Shown: piece after piece, positions 22,861 through 34,119 of the stretch
How the letters are laid out: every line of letters begins with the position of its first letter
Position numbering within the stretch: the first letter of the stretch is position 1
NCBI GenBank assembly: GCA_963969495.1
Contig: OZ018331.1
Coordinates: forward strand, 152,380,684 to 152,444,683
DNA from: Ceratothoa steindachneri
Taxonomy: Eukaryota; Arthropoda; Malacostraca; Isopoda; Cymothoidae
DNA length: 64,000 bases
Direction: 5' to 3'
Translations under genes and position numbers: made by a program
Notes under the pieces: generated by a model
What the model saw: only the letters and a program-made list of their open reading frames with translations
Told to the model about the DNA's origin: nothing
The model's database searches: none

Positions 22861-23897
22861 CCGTGTATCTGTTGTCGGAGACATAATTATGTACTGCTTA
22901 TGGGGACGGGCTTTACTGCCTTGGTGGCCCCAAGGCCAACTCCTTTGGGAGCTGCAACCTTTGTGATTTCGATCGCGTTCGACAACCAAATTTAGAGAGT
23001 TCAAAAAGACCGAAATTTTCCTCCACCTTTGTGTTGGAGTGGGCAAAGGCCAAGCTCTCCTACAACCACTCTTAACGGTTAAGGAGGGAGTTATTCTCAT
23101 TTATCACCTTCTTAGTCGCCCTCTTGCGTCTCCACTTCTAAAGGAAAGACCCCCCCCCTCCATCCCTAGGCTTTCCAAAGGTAGTTACACACTTTAGCAG
23201 AGAGGAGATAGTCAGTCAAATCTTTCCCCATTTTTAAAGAGAAGGCTGAGGCTTGCTCGTCCGGCCTTGGGAAGCGTTCTACAGTAGGGCTGAGCAAAAG
23301 GTTCATTCCCCAACTTCGACTAAAAGGAAGAAAAAGAAAATAAAGGGAAACATAAAGAGAAGTAGGGGCTCCTTTCTCCTTCGGGCAGAGAGTCCTTGGA
23401 CGGACAAGCCCCCTTCCAATTCAACAGCTCCGTTCACACACGTGGTCGCAAACTTAGTCAATTACAACAGTGGTGTTCCTTCCATATTCATTCCTCTGCA
23501 CATATAAGGCCGAAGAGGTTTCCATAGTCATACCCCTAAAGCGAAACTGGTTGCCCTCCTTTGGGTTACGGAAGGTTCCCCACTTCACTGGTTGCTTGCA
23601 AAACACACTCTCACTACTCCTCTTTTACATTCATCCTTCCAGCGAAGACCGTCTCTTGGTGTCCTCAGGCTTGCTACTGATCATCATTTGGATCTTTATG
23701 TGAATTTTTGTCTCCTGCCGGAGAACTTTGTATATGATTGAAAAGGGACGGATAGTGCAATTACCAAACCTTGGGTAAGCCTAATTCGTTGTGAAATTGA
23801 GTGTTAAATTATTTAGAAAAATCTATGCAACCTTATTTACAAGTAAACCAAAAGGATATTTTTTTCTCTTTTACTCTCTTTTGGTGATAACAGAGAA
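22861..23897. other. No gene recognised; possible ORF1 trace of an I-like element
   Basis: At about 23230-23370 (plus) broken frames give a Ser/Gly-rich then Lys/Arg-rich stretch (…KRKKKKIKGNIKRS) similar in character to the basic segment of the I-like ORF1 at 540-660. That is weak evidence. The remainder shows no domain. On the minus strand this is the region just 3' of the host gene stop codon at 23898; no AATAAA within the first 190 bases is evident. Confidence 0.3.
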
Positions 23898-24156
23898 TTA
23901 TACTGGAACCGGCTTTGGCTCTTCGAAAGACAGCTGAAAAGGTATTTGGCCTTCGATGTGCGGCACTCGGAACCGCCGGCGATTCGTGATGCTCAATAGT
24001 GCGAGGTTCTTGTTATCCCAGTCGCTCTTCTCATTCGACACAGGTTCCAGGAAGCGTGGTTTGAACAAGCTGCGCGACACAAGCACCATTACTTGGTGTT
24101 TCATGAACGCCCTCTTCCCTAACTGTTGCCAGTCTTCACCTATACACCATAATTTT
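23898..24156 (-). CDS. POMGNT1-like: POMGNT1-like, terminal exon (C-terminal extension)
   Basis: The acceptor is CGTTTTCTTAG at 24157-24167, with the first exon base at 24156. One base completes an Arg codon begun in the previous exon; then 85 codons run to TAA at 23898-23900. It starts KLWCIGEDWQQLGKRAF and ends with a Pro-rich tail (FEEPKPVPV). The sequence is basic in the middle (SITNRRRFRVP). I do not recognise this segment in vertebrate POMGNT1, where the protein ends soon after the region matched by the preceding exon, so it is a lineage-specific C-terminal extension. Support comes from the phase match, the good acceptor and the open frame, not from similarity. Confidence 0.65.
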
Positions 24157-24559
24157 CTAAGAAAACGGCCGAATTTATTATCTAGGAGTGAGCATAAACA
24201 GGCTCTCAGACAAAGGACGCCTCCATTTTGTTATTAAAATTTTACACCCAGTAAAAAGAAATGCAAGATTTAGCTTTATGCAACCGTTATTTGATGAAGC
24301 GGTAAGTTACAACCATTGTGGTCTCGGGCAAGTGTTGTAGAAGGCAAATAAATATGAACGTAGTCACGGGAAAAATACGTGGATTGGCTGGAGTAGCAAC
24401 CTTCTTTCTGTATAATTACCACGTGAACGAGTTGTGACCTGTGGTTATGTCATGGGACTCGCCAGCCACGACCTACCTTTAAGGAGTACAAGTCCAAAGA
24501 GAGTCGAAATGACTTTCAAGGTAGGTTCAATAAATTTTCAAGAAGGGCTCAAAGAGCGT

Positions 24560-24588
24560 CCAAATGAGTTAGGCGCTAACTCATTTGG
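24560..24588. repeat. Perfect 13-bp inverted repeat, 3-nt spacer
   Basis: CCAAATGAGTTAG (24560-24572), GCG, CTAACTCATTTGG (24576-24588). It lies in the 497-bp last intron of the POMGNT1-like gene and would form a 13-bp hairpin in the pre-mRNA. No function is known to me. Confidence 0.9.
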
Positions 24589-24653
24589 GACCATTGGATT
24601 TGACAATTTTCCCAGCTGATTTTACGACTGAAAAATGGGGGTAATTGAATTAC

Positions 24654-24763
24654 CTGTAATCACTGAAAGGGTAACCGATGGCGAGGATTCGGGTTCCATA
24701 GAAGAAAACTGTGAACATTCCGCGGTGTTGGTTCCGCGTATCCATGTTGAAAACTCCCAGACA
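24654..24763 (-). CDS. POMGNT1-like: POMGNT1-like, penultimate exon
   Basis: The acceptor has a strong pyrimidine tract (TCTATTCAATTCTGTCCCTCACAG is condensed here as the tract ending CCCTCACAG at 24764-24772); the donor is ACAG|GTAATT at 24653. It is 110 nt: 36 codons plus two bases (phase 0 in, phase 2 out). It encodes CLGVFNMDTRNQHRGMFTVF followed by LAIGYPFSDY. This aligns position by position with the C-terminal end of the POMGNT1 GT13 domain (a Cys-Leu-x-Val/Ile-aromatic, Asp-x-Arg-x-x-His-Arg-Gly block, then a hydrophobic Gly-x-Pro strand). Confidence 0.85.
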
Positions 24764-25052
24764 CTGTGAGGGACAGAATTGAATAGAGAGTTAAGATATC
24801 TATTTTTAGGCATTTATTGATGACACTCCTGCCAATATAGCCTTGTGTGTTGCTTGGCCCAACAACGGGATCAATTTTTTGGCTTTAAAAATCCCCTAAA
24901 GCATTATTTCCTACCCCCAGACGGACTTGACTATGGGTAAAATAATTTTGTGTGGTAGGCAAGTAGTTAATATTATTTTTAAACTTCAACTTATTTCGCT
25001 TATTACTCAGCCCTTGCCGACATCGTCTTTTAGCACCGGAAGAACGCAACGA

Positions 25053-25082
25053 AGAGCAGAGCAGAGCAGAGCAGAGCAGAGC
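25053..25082. repeat. (AGAGC)6 microsatellite
   Basis: Six perfect copies of AGAGC in tandem, followed by an imperfect AGCAG. Located in an intron of the POMGNT1-like gene. Confidence 0.95.
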
Positions 25083-25654
25083 AGCAGTTGAATCTATTCA
25101 CATAAAGGGGCGCAAATGAAATTTGTTCACTGACACTAGAATATTCCCTCTCTTACCGAGCCTTTATTTGATGACAAATTTGCAGTGTGGATTTTCATTT
25201 TGGAGATGTCGGCTTCCATTCTCGTTCCGCGCGAATACAAAATATTAGTGAAATTTTGTCTTCTGTTCCCATATTTTGGATAGGTCAGTTTCATCGTAGC
25301 AGTCTTATTCACTTCTATCTTTTTAACCTCTTTTTGTTTATTATTTCCATCATTTTTTATATTTCCTATTCGTTCTCATTCATGGATAGTTTAGACGATT
25401 GATGAAAAGAGGCGTTAAAAGTATGTAAATATGAACTTACAGAAGATAGTTTGTACCATCCTTCGTTGTCTATGGCGCCCTCCATCGAAAAGAAGATCAC
25501 GAGAGTCCGACTCTGGAAAGTATATGGGTAGTTGAGTCTTCTAAGATGAAAGAAAACTCATTGTTCACTATGGGATGTTTGTGCTTGGCGCGAAAAACAC
25601 GACGGGAATATGTGAAAAGCACAAAAATAGGTACCAAATAAAGGAGTAAAGAAA

Positions 25655-25750
25655 TGTTTGATATAAGGACATAAGAAAAGGAGTCTGCGAAAGGATAATA
25701 AATACGCGTAAGCCTTGATAGACCTGACTTCGTCGGAAAGAAGCCGTTGA
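25655..25750. mobile_element. CR1-like 3'-end fragment
   Basis: GGACATAAGAAAAGGAGTCTGC (about 25668-25689) resembles the 3' terminal sequence of element A next to its (TA)n tail (GAACATAAGAAAAGAAGGAG, 10731-10750, then ACTGC). In the LINE sense this is minus strand. No coding part is recognised, so this is a short or very decayed insertion. Confidence 0.4.
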
Positions 25751-26451
25751 TCTTCTCTAGGTAGGAGCCCAGGTGGGCAATGGATATAATTTTTTCATTG
25801 AGAAACTGGTACAACTCACTAGAAAGATAACGAAGGGAGGTGGCCAGATCTACGAAATAGGTAGATGAATAAATAGAAAGCTTAGCACTGATACAAAGTA
25901 AAAGGAAATAATAGAATCCATTTCCCCCGATATACTAGGGCATGGTAAGAGGATTATAATCTATCATGAACAATTTAATACAAAGAGCACACACTTGAAC
26001 GCATAGGGAATGTTTGAGTCCCTTAAATAAAATAACTTTGATACATTTTTTTTTCAAGACTAAAAACGACACATGTACATAAAAAGGGTGTATAAAAGAT
26101 CATAATGAAAAGGGTTTAGATAAAGGAAATGAATCGGTACATAGTCGTGTTGGCACAAAAAAAGACTACTCGGGGCACTCTGGACCGGGGGTAGGCAACA
26201 CATAAACTTGCCCTCTGGTCTACCACGGAGACCCTCCTTGTGGGAGGGGCGCTTATCTGGAAGACATAGTAATGAGGGTGTATGACAACTCATTTGCGAA
26301 ATAGAGGAATTGGACATAGGGGGGAAGAGGAGAGAGAAGTAAAGTGGACGAGACGCGAGTCCCCATCAGTCAACGCCCTCCTGCATGGGGCCAACCTTAG
26401 ATCTACAAATCTCCACCCCTGTAGAAGGGTTCGAATACGGGGGTTTGAGTG

Positions 26452-26525
26452 GAGCTCTCGTTAGCCGAGTGGATACGGCGTTGGTCCCATAACGTTGCAA
26501 CACCGGGTTCGATCCAGGCAAGACC
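26452..26525 (+). mobile_element. tRNA-derived SINE head (A and B boxes)
   Basis: TTAGCCGAGTGG (26461-26472) fits a pol III A box and GGGTTCGATCC (26505-26515) a B box missing one base, 33 bp apart as in a tRNA. The anticodon and acceptor stems do not pair well, so it is not a working tRNA gene. A SINE whose tRNA-like head is followed by unrelated body sequence is the likely reading. The body and tail limits are not defined. Confidence 0.5.
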
Positions 26526-28034
26526 GGACACAAATGTCAGCGCACGGAGAGATCTGGCTACCCATTGGTGGACGCGCTGTGTTCAGTCCTGTATTCGGGT
26601 GGGTGGATCTTACACTTCTCATCAAACGCATAACCAATTACAACACTTCTTTATTTCCTCACCCGTCTTCGTAGCACAACACACACATTCTCTCTCTGTT
26701 CCAAGGAATCCTGCCGATGGGTATCTATATCCACATACCTCTGACGCGGAACAGATTCCTCCACCCCTGGGTGACGAAGGTTCTACCTGAACGCTGTTTG
26801 GCGACAAAACATAATAATACTTCATGCTACCTCTCACCAAAAGAGGACCAGCCCTTAGAGCCCTCGGGCTCACCAGCAATTGTCATACTGACCTTTATGT
26901 CTATTTCATTATCCGGTCTGGATCCGCCTAGATAAAGGCAGGTTGGCGAACCGCTACTTCTACTGCTTTCGTGAGTTTTCAAACTGTACCAAGTAAGTTC
27001 TCTTTTAGAAACTTTCAGTAGGTGCTTCTTAAACATTTTCATTTCCACAAACTTTAAGGATCCGATTAGGAACGAAAAGGATTAAACCCTTTAAAATTGC
27101 GTCCCGTCACAGAGTTCAAACTCATCCTTGTGGATCTTTATTAACTACACCCTATCTAGTATTTTTTATATTTATTATTTACATTATCTTTTTTCTTATC
27201 ACTTTTTTTGCTGTTCAATGGCCTTTGCTTTTCTCTTTGTTCTTCATCTCACTTTTCTGGAACGACTGATAAGCCTGACTCGGGTGAATCAGTCGTTCGG
27301 GTTTTCTCATATTTATTACAGGTCATCGGCTAATAAAAATTAATTTATCGATAAAGCTTAAAAAGAACTAAAAAGGTGATAACTTTTAAAGGAGGGGGCT
27401 AGAAAAACGTGCCAGGGCCAAATTGAAAAATTTGAGAGCCAAATTTATATAAAAAACGAGCTAAATTTAGCCCGTTTCGGGCTAAGTGACATTACTGCGT
27501 GTCTCGAGTATGGGTGAAGAAGGGGGTATAAATTTTTTTTTTTTAAATTCGCTTCCTAACACTACAATCAATTTGAATATGAATCAGTCAGTTTTCGTCT
27601 TCCACAAGCTGAATCTGATCAATCAGCTTTCAGCGCGGAAAACCCGATCAAAACGAAATCCGGAGGTTGTACTTTTTAGCTGTATTCTCAACAAATGTCT
27701 TTGTTAACTTTTGAATGTGGTTGGTAAAGTTTGCTCTATTAATCCTTTTTTTCTGAGTCTTTTGCTGACATTTATTTGTGTTATTTCGCCTTTTTATTGT
27801 CTAATCTTTGTCCCCAGGCGTTGATAGACCAAAACATGGTGAAAGAGCGTGTTGAATCTCTTATAACGCTTCATCTATTCTTTGTTTTCCACAATTAATC
27901 ATTACCTCAATTTGCATAGTTACTTTCACACTGCCTCACATCTCATCTCGTGGAAAAGTTTAGGAAATGAGCTTGAAGGATTTTCCTCCCGAAAACAAAT
28001 TATTTTGAAAAATTATTCGTTGCTTAAAATTAAC

Positions 28035-28218
28035 CCTACAAAATTGGAACCGGCCTAGACGCTGAGAAAACGGGGCAATGAAGATGTTCAAGGTATTTAC
28101 GGTGAAATTCCTTGGGATGAACGATTTGTCACAAGGATGTAGCGTCGTTTTGATGAATATCACTCGGTCACTACCCAATAATTCATATAAATCTTCTTCG
28201 TAGCTTTGCTCATCTAAT
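28035..28218 (-). CDS. POMGNT1-like: POMGNT1-like exon (third in the window)
   Basis: The acceptor is TTTATTTTCAG at 28219-28229. The first base completes a Lys codon, then 61 codons follow. It encodes LDEQSYEEDLYELL, then TTLHPCDKSFIP, which matches the POMGNT1 segment of the form 'xLxxExYExxxxxLLxxA…PCxxxFLP', and then TLNIFIAPFSQ…FQFCR. I prefer the donor AGG|GTTAAT at 28034 because the residues up to FQFCR then run straight into CLGVFN of the next exon, with the spacing of POMGNT1. A stronger-looking donor, ACC|GTAAAT at 28100, has the same phase and would drop 22 residues. Confidence 0.8.
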
Positions 28219-31200
28219 CTGAAAATAAATGGATCCTTGAAAAAAGATACCTCGTTCAACGCATATAAATATATTTTCTTTAGGTTCGGTGGATGGCTTG
28301 ACAAGAATGGAGAACCAACTTATATATCAAACCTATTGTTGCACCTCCAATAAAGGTTATGTTTAAAGTTGAGTTACAATTCTAGAATCGGGGGAAACAA
28401 TGACATCTCAATCTAATTGCGCAGAGTGATGAAATTGCAATCAATACAATGTCAGGTTTCACAACTCTCAGCTGGCTGTGTCTAAGGTTAGAAAATTGTT
28501 CATAGATCCATCTTCGCCTGACATTTTCCCTACTGAATACCATCTTTTTAAACAATCTGAACTTCATATTCGCAATAATATTCATTATTAATAGTCGTAA
28601 TGAGTTTTTTCTAGTGCAGCCATTGATCCTTCCCATTTCATTTCCTCTTGAAATAACTTAAACCTGTAAAAACAGTGACTTTGTCCCCTTCGATTTCTTT
28701 TCATTATTCAAAAATAAGAAAGACATAATTAATATTTTCACTGAATGTGTGACCAAAAGAATATTATATACATATTATCATTAGAGGATCCTTAACCAAA
28801 TGTTATTGATGTAAATATATAATATTTTGATTGTTTACTATTTTTTTTCTTTTATATCATCTTCAAAATATATTCAAAAAACATTTCACTGAAACAAACA
28901 ATGGAATTTTTTAATGGCAGTGATAGGCCTGATAACCAGATGCCTTCAATTCATATGCAAATCTCCTGCATTTCCTTTTTTCGCCACTTTATTTTTTTAT
29001 ATCTATTCCACACATGTTTTGCTTCCCCTCACACATACACTTATATTAATTGAATCGGACCTAATTAATACGAGTGCAGAATTCCCATCGTAATATGTAA
29101 GAGTTAAATCACAACAAAAAACCCGCCCTCTAACTGGTTCCTAATTTCACCGCAAGGGGGCGTGTAAGTAGAGTGTCTAAATATTTATTCCCTATGATGG
29201 AAATATTTAATAATCTTAATAATGTGTTGGGGTTCCTGGACACATCGCAGGGTGTTCAAACTCGCGCTTTTGAGAAATCTCTGTTGCACGTACGGATTCG
29301 TTTTTGGAAGGGTCAAATGTACCCTTAAATCCCCGATGCTTGGGTCTGTCTCGCTTTGTCATGGCAGTTCTTTTCGTTCTTTATCTTTCTTATTACTCAT
29401 GAATATTTCGGTTTAGTCACCATTTTTTTTCTATTTGTGTTTCCTCTCTTCCCGTCGCAATGATAGACTTGATTAACGTGATCGCTAAATCTTCTTGCAA
29501 AGAAACCCCAGATAAACTCACTGTCCCCTAATAGTCATATCTTTTAAACACTAAGAAAAACATAATGTAATTTGTTGATGTAATGCTGCCTTTCTTTATC
29601 CTATGTACAATTATCAAAAGTAGTGATGTCACATTTTTCAAAATGTTTCTGACAAAGGTTTAGTTGACTATGATATAATTATCTATATTTATTGCTATGT
29701 TGTGTTGGCATAAAATAATATTTTTCATAACGCGTTAGGTTGTAAAATTGATTCTAAAGATAAAAATATAAATAGTTAAATTATAGTGTGATTATTTTTG
29801 TAAGATCGCTGATAAAAATCAAATAAATATAATATAAAGTTAAGCTAAGAAATGGAAAATTGGGGGAAATTTGGCAAGACTGTTTTGAAACAAAACAGTT
29901 CAAAATGTTTCGACAGCAATGCTCAAAATACTACAAAAACCTAAAAAAACACCTAAATTTATTTTAATTTATTTGTAAATGCTTTATCTAGTATATTTAA
30001 AACGAAATATAACCCCACACTCCATCTCTTATCAAATAATAAATAATATATTAAATTGTCACTGAATGAAATTGAGCGTAAAGTGTGACATGACCAATTG
30101 AGGCAGCTCTACATATGTAATTTACATCATATATTAATATTCTTTCAAAATTATTGTTCCTTCCTTTCCAATTATTTTATTAGTTGGGACCGATAAAACT
30201 CCAAACGTGATACGTTGTCAGAACAAATTAGAACTACACCTGCAGCTTTAAATCCCTGATCTTTATGATTCCTGCAAAATGAAACTTAAAAGGCAATAGG
30301 ATTCATCAATCCGAGCTCACAGGTCGTTTAAAAAATAATGGAATTGAAAGGCGCGTTGAAATATGACGTGGGATAGTAGTGACAACAGTACTTCCAGCTC
30401 ACTTGAAGACTCCTATATGACGTGGGATAGCAGATATAACAGTACTACAACTTGGAGACTTTTATATGACGTGGGACTGATAGCAGGAATAGCAGTAGTA
30501 CCAGCTCATTGGAAGACTCATATAAGACGTGGGATAGCAGGGATAACACTACTACCAGCTCACTTGAAGAGTTATTTATGACGTAGAATATCAGGGATAA
30601 CAGTACTTCCAGCTCACTTGGTGACTCCTATATGACGTGGGATAACAATGCTACCAGCTCATTTGAAGTGTTATTTATGACGTGAAATAGCAAGGGACAA
30701 CTGTAGTATCGGCTCACTTGAGGACTTGTTTAAATGAAGCAAACAAAATATACATGACTAAAGATCGCACTTTTTGATCAATCTAAACGATAGGATATAA
30801 GTTTATTTTAATATAGAGAAATCTGGCGAACATCTGATTAGAGGAGAAAAACAAGCCAAGATAACTGCCACTTCATCTCCTACCGCATATGCCCATCACT
30901 CGTGTTCTGTATCGAGGTCGAGCACAAGGGAAGCTCGGTTTGCAGAAAATGAGATGGAATTTGTCCAATCTTATGATTGGTTCCACACTCACTGAGATTG
31001 ATAAAAAAAAGAAAGAGAAGTGGAAATAATGAAAAAATCAATGATGAAAAGGGTTGGTAAAAGCTACGCCAATCCTAAGTTGCTGGATAGGAAGAGTACA
31101 TTCAAGATCTCGAAAAAAACCTTGAAAATATAAACATAAGGTAGAAAAATTTAGCATGCATCTTTCTAAGGCATCGAAACCATTTACAAGTTCACTTAAT

Positions 31201-31539
31201 GAAGAAGAAGAATGGTTGGAAGGAAACAGAAGAAATACCCTCTCCTCCCCCTACAATTCAATTGTAGCAAAAAATTAATTATGAAAAAGTTAAAGCTGAT
31301 AAAGAAAGAACAACAACAATCTACCTCTTCATTACTAATGTCAGACCCAGGTAGGGACCATTCAACCATTAATGTCAGACCCAGGCAAGAACCAGGTAGG
31401 AGCATTCAAAGTTCTCGAAGTACATACCCTCGAAAATATGAATTTAAATAAACCACCCAAGCGGTGCCCTACTATAGAGAGGAGAGCTCAAAGTATAATG
31501 GCCACTTCACCCCTCAGATGGGGCGATAGAATAACGTAC
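28219..31539. other. Intron of the POMGNT1-like gene
   Basis: AT-rich intronic sequence with one minisatellite (30364-30730). Short open stretches such as 28382-28636 (minus) and 31212-31451 (plus) show no domains. Nothing else can be supported. Confidence 0.5.
30364..30730. repeat. Minisatellite, seven ~54-bp units with TGACGTGG
   Basis: The unit reads roughly TATATGACGTGGGATAGCAG…AACAGTACTACCAGCTCACTTGAAGACT. TGACGTGG starts at 30364, 30418, 30467 and 30633, with variants at 30525, 30579 and 30678, so spacing is 45-58 bp. It is intronic in the POMGNT1-like gene. TGACGTGG is also the core of known bZIP (XBP1/ATF6-type UPRE, CRE-like) sites; whether that matters here is untested. Confidence 0.85.
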
Positions 31540-31730
31540 TTATGGGTATTTAGCAGTTTGACGCGTTCATGTGCAGTTACCAGATGACCTGTGATGTATG
31601 CATAGGTAAACTGTCCCCTAATGTGGGCTCCAGATTCACCCATGTGAAAGCTGCGAGATATTTCGGGCACAATGCACTCTCGTGTAGATTTGATTAGTGG
31701 GCCCCGGAACCAGATATCCCAGTCGAAGTT
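31540..31730 (-). CDS. POMGNT1-like: POMGNT1-like exon (second in the window), catalytic core
   Basis: The acceptor is TTTATTCTTCAG (31731-31742) and the donor CATAA|GTACGT at 31539. It has 63 codons plus two bases (phase 0 in, phase 2 out). It encodes NFDWDIWFRGPL, then TRECIVPEISRSFHMGESG, then a hydrophobic stretch and LLNTH. In GT13 enzymes the Trp-Asp-x-Trp motif holds the catalytic-base Asp, and the 'RxCIxPExSRxxxxG' block follows it; both are intact here. This is the best-conserved part of the gene in the window. Confidence 0.9.
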
Positions 31731-31851
31731 CTGAAGAATAAAGTTTATTAAATTATAGTACAAAATGAAATTCTGATTAAAGAAATGCACATTTAATTGA
31801 ATGAATTAGAAAAATGCAGTTGTCATCATTAATTTGCCTTTCATGTATATA

Positions 31852-32774
31852 CGAGGGGTGGTAAATAAGTTTTGCAATTCGGATATAACGAAACAAGATA
31901 TGAGGAAAAGTGTTTTATTATTTTTCAATATAACTACCCTCGACTTCAATGCACTTGAGTCACTTGTCCCTGAGGCTTCGAATTCCCGACAACCAGAAAT
32001 CTCCCGACTGCTGTTCAATCCACTCCTGGACGACGAGCTGGACATCTCCATCGTCCCCAAACCGGCGTCCACGCAGTGCAGCCTTGAGATAGCGGAATAA
32101 AAAGTAGTCGCTAGGGGCCAGATCTGGACTGTAAGGGAAATGGTTGAGCTCCTTGAATCCGCACTCGCGCAGGGCAGCTTGTGCAACTCTGGCCTTGTGG
32201 ACTTTGACGACGTTGAAGTCGATCATGGGGCGTGAGGTTTCTAGGGACCCAGCGGGCACAGACCTTGGTTATGGCCAAATTGTCGTGGATGATGTTGATA
32301 ACACTTTCATGTGATATTCCAAGTTCTCGCTCGATTTATTCGACCTTCGCCCGTCGATTTTCGAGGATCATTCTCTCCACACGGGCCACATTGTCCTCGT
32401 TGGTCACGACTGACGGGCATCCTGGACGGGAGTCATCTTCAAGGGACTCACGACCATGGCGGAACTCCCTATTCGGGTGAGCAATGGTTGCACAGGAAGG
32501 GGCGGTGTCGGTGTACACTGCAACCATGGATCTCTTTTGCATTCTTGCCTTCCTTGGTCAAAAATATGATCACTGCGCGGTGCTCAACCTTCTCCACTGT
32601 TGAAAAAGTTGTGACTGACGATCTGCGATCAGCTACTGCTTCTTAAATAGACGAGGCAGGAGCGTGCGGCTGCTGGTTCTGACTTGTCATAACTTGTCCT
32701 AACACCCCAACAAACAGCCATCCCCCTTTCTCTGTTTTGCCCTACCGATTTGCAAAACTTATTGACTGCCCTCG
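31852..32774 (-). mobile_element. Mariner deletion derivative, copy 2 (923 bp)
   Basis: The terminal inverted repeats, starting CGAGGG and containing AATAAGTTTTGC, are flanked by TA (31850-31851 and 32775-32776). On the minus strand: FRHGRESLEDD, RPGCPSVVTNEDNVARVERM (32336-32542), then VVKVHKARVAQAALRECGF, YSPDLAPSDYFLF, DFWLSGIRSLRDK (31960-32259). The transposase centre (first two catalytic Asp) is missing at exactly the same junction as in copy 1. Frames are shifted between N- and C-terminal parts. The ends are slightly more diverged than in copy 1. Confidence 0.93.
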
Positions 32775-33239
32775 TATATACAGTGGACAATGTTCGAGAT
32801 GCACAAGAAAAGAAAGCCACCGAGAATAATAACACCTGTGGCTAAAAGTATAAAGCACCCCTCATAGAGTTATATACTTAACATATTTAATCACACTTTG
32901 CGGAATTTATCATAATATTTATCTTTGAATATGTAGGATGATAATTTGTATTTTGCTAAGATGTTTGAATATTTTGTTAATATGTTTGATTTACTTAGTA
33001 TTTTACTAAATGATGTGTAAGTAATAAAATGGTGTGTCTTCTAAAATCAGAATTTAACTAATATTTATTATATTTTAGCTTAAATTTATAACTATTGTGT
33101 ATTCAATATCTGTCTAAATCAGTAATTTGACTAAAATTAAACAACTTACACCAACACAAAGAGCACAAATCCAACTTTTCTAAACCACTATAAAACAATA
33201 TCAAAAGATCAAGTTTTCTATCAGAGAAGAGAAGTGGAG

Positions 33240-33900
33240 GAAACGTCTTAGAATTCACATCTATCATTCAAGCTTCATTAGAGAATAGCAGAAAAATGGT
33301 TCGGGAGTTGAATGAAGCTTAAGTTAAAAAATATCAGTTCCGAAGAAGACTTAAAAAATCATGGGCTAATATGCAAAAGGTGACATAGAAGCCCATGGAA
33401 ATCCGAGGTCAACATAAAAAGAGTCTTCATTAGGCCAAAGATTACACACATAAACGATAGTCTAAAATTATGTTCTCAGATGAGAGTAATTATCAGCTAT
33501 GGAAGAAAGATTATTGTATTGATGATTTACATGTAATATATGTAATCCTATTCAAATATATTTTTAAAGAAAATTATTAAAACGTAACTTTGCGTAACAG
33601 TTTTGCCTTTCTGGAGCGAAGGGTTGGAGAGGCCTTTCACCCAGATTGTGTGTTACCAACTGTGAAGCATGGAGATGGTTCTTTTTATGCTATGGGGTTG
33701 TATGACTCCTTCAGGGCAATGAGAGATGTTTTTATGCCAGGGAAGCATGAACTAAACAACTTATACCACCATGTTGTCAAATGAATTGATATTTCAGCAG
33801 CACAATTCTCTCTACCTTACATCCAACCACGACAAGATTTACGAATTACTTTGGAGAAATGGAAAGCACCATTATGGAGTAGCAACCACAGAGACCACCC
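33240..33900 (+). pseudogene. Tc1-like transposase relic
   Basis: Broken frames on the plus strand give a MFSDESNYQLW block (about 33470-33505, with the first catalytic Asp), then RRVGEAFHPDCVLPTVKHGDGS (33616-33690; compare the Tc1 block 'LPTVKHGGGSVMVWG'), then LIFQQHNSLYLTSNH (about 33785-33830), the place of the second Asp, here changed (FQQDN to FQQHN). The rest is lost, and the (GA)n tail of CR1 copy B starts at 33926. Function is destroyed. Confidence 0.75.
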
Positions 33901-33923
33901 AGCTTACAAATAAAATAGAATGG

Positions 33924-34023
<100 letters not shown>

Positions 34024-34045
34024 ACAAGGAGTTACAAGGAAAGAA

Positions 34046-34086
34046 GGTACCCTAGGAGACCTTACGGTCCATTCAAAGAGGGTACC
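34046..34086 (-). other. CR1 copy B 3' hairpin
   Basis: Outer stem GGTACCCT/AGGGTACC (8 bp, perfect); inner stem GACC/GGTC with GTAA loop in the CR1 sense. Same position relative to the 3' repeats as in the other copies. Confidence 0.7.
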
Positions 34087-34119
34087 TTGGGACTAGCAAT
34101 CGAGCGGGCACATGGCTGC

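Larger units (their letters stand above)
24764..28034. other. Intron of the POMGNT1-like gene; small repeats only
   Basis: No further exon or protein gene is recognised. It contains a 5-bp microsatellite (25053-25082), a LINE 3'-end-like fragment (about 25655-25750), a tRNA-like SINE head (26452-26525) and an 11-bp inverted repeat (27260-27270 with 27288-27298). The remaining sequence is AT-rich and unassigned. Confidence 0.5.

Noticed and set aside
27260..27298. 11-bp inverted repeat GAACGACTGAT/ATCAGTCGTTC as a microRNA precursor
   Set aside because: The paired arm is too short for a typical precursor and there is no further pairing outside it.
28100..28101. Donor ACC|GTAAAT as the end of the third POMGNT1-like exon
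   Set aside because: Same phase and a better donor match, but it removes the residues needed to reach the spacing of the GT13 domain; kept as the alternative.
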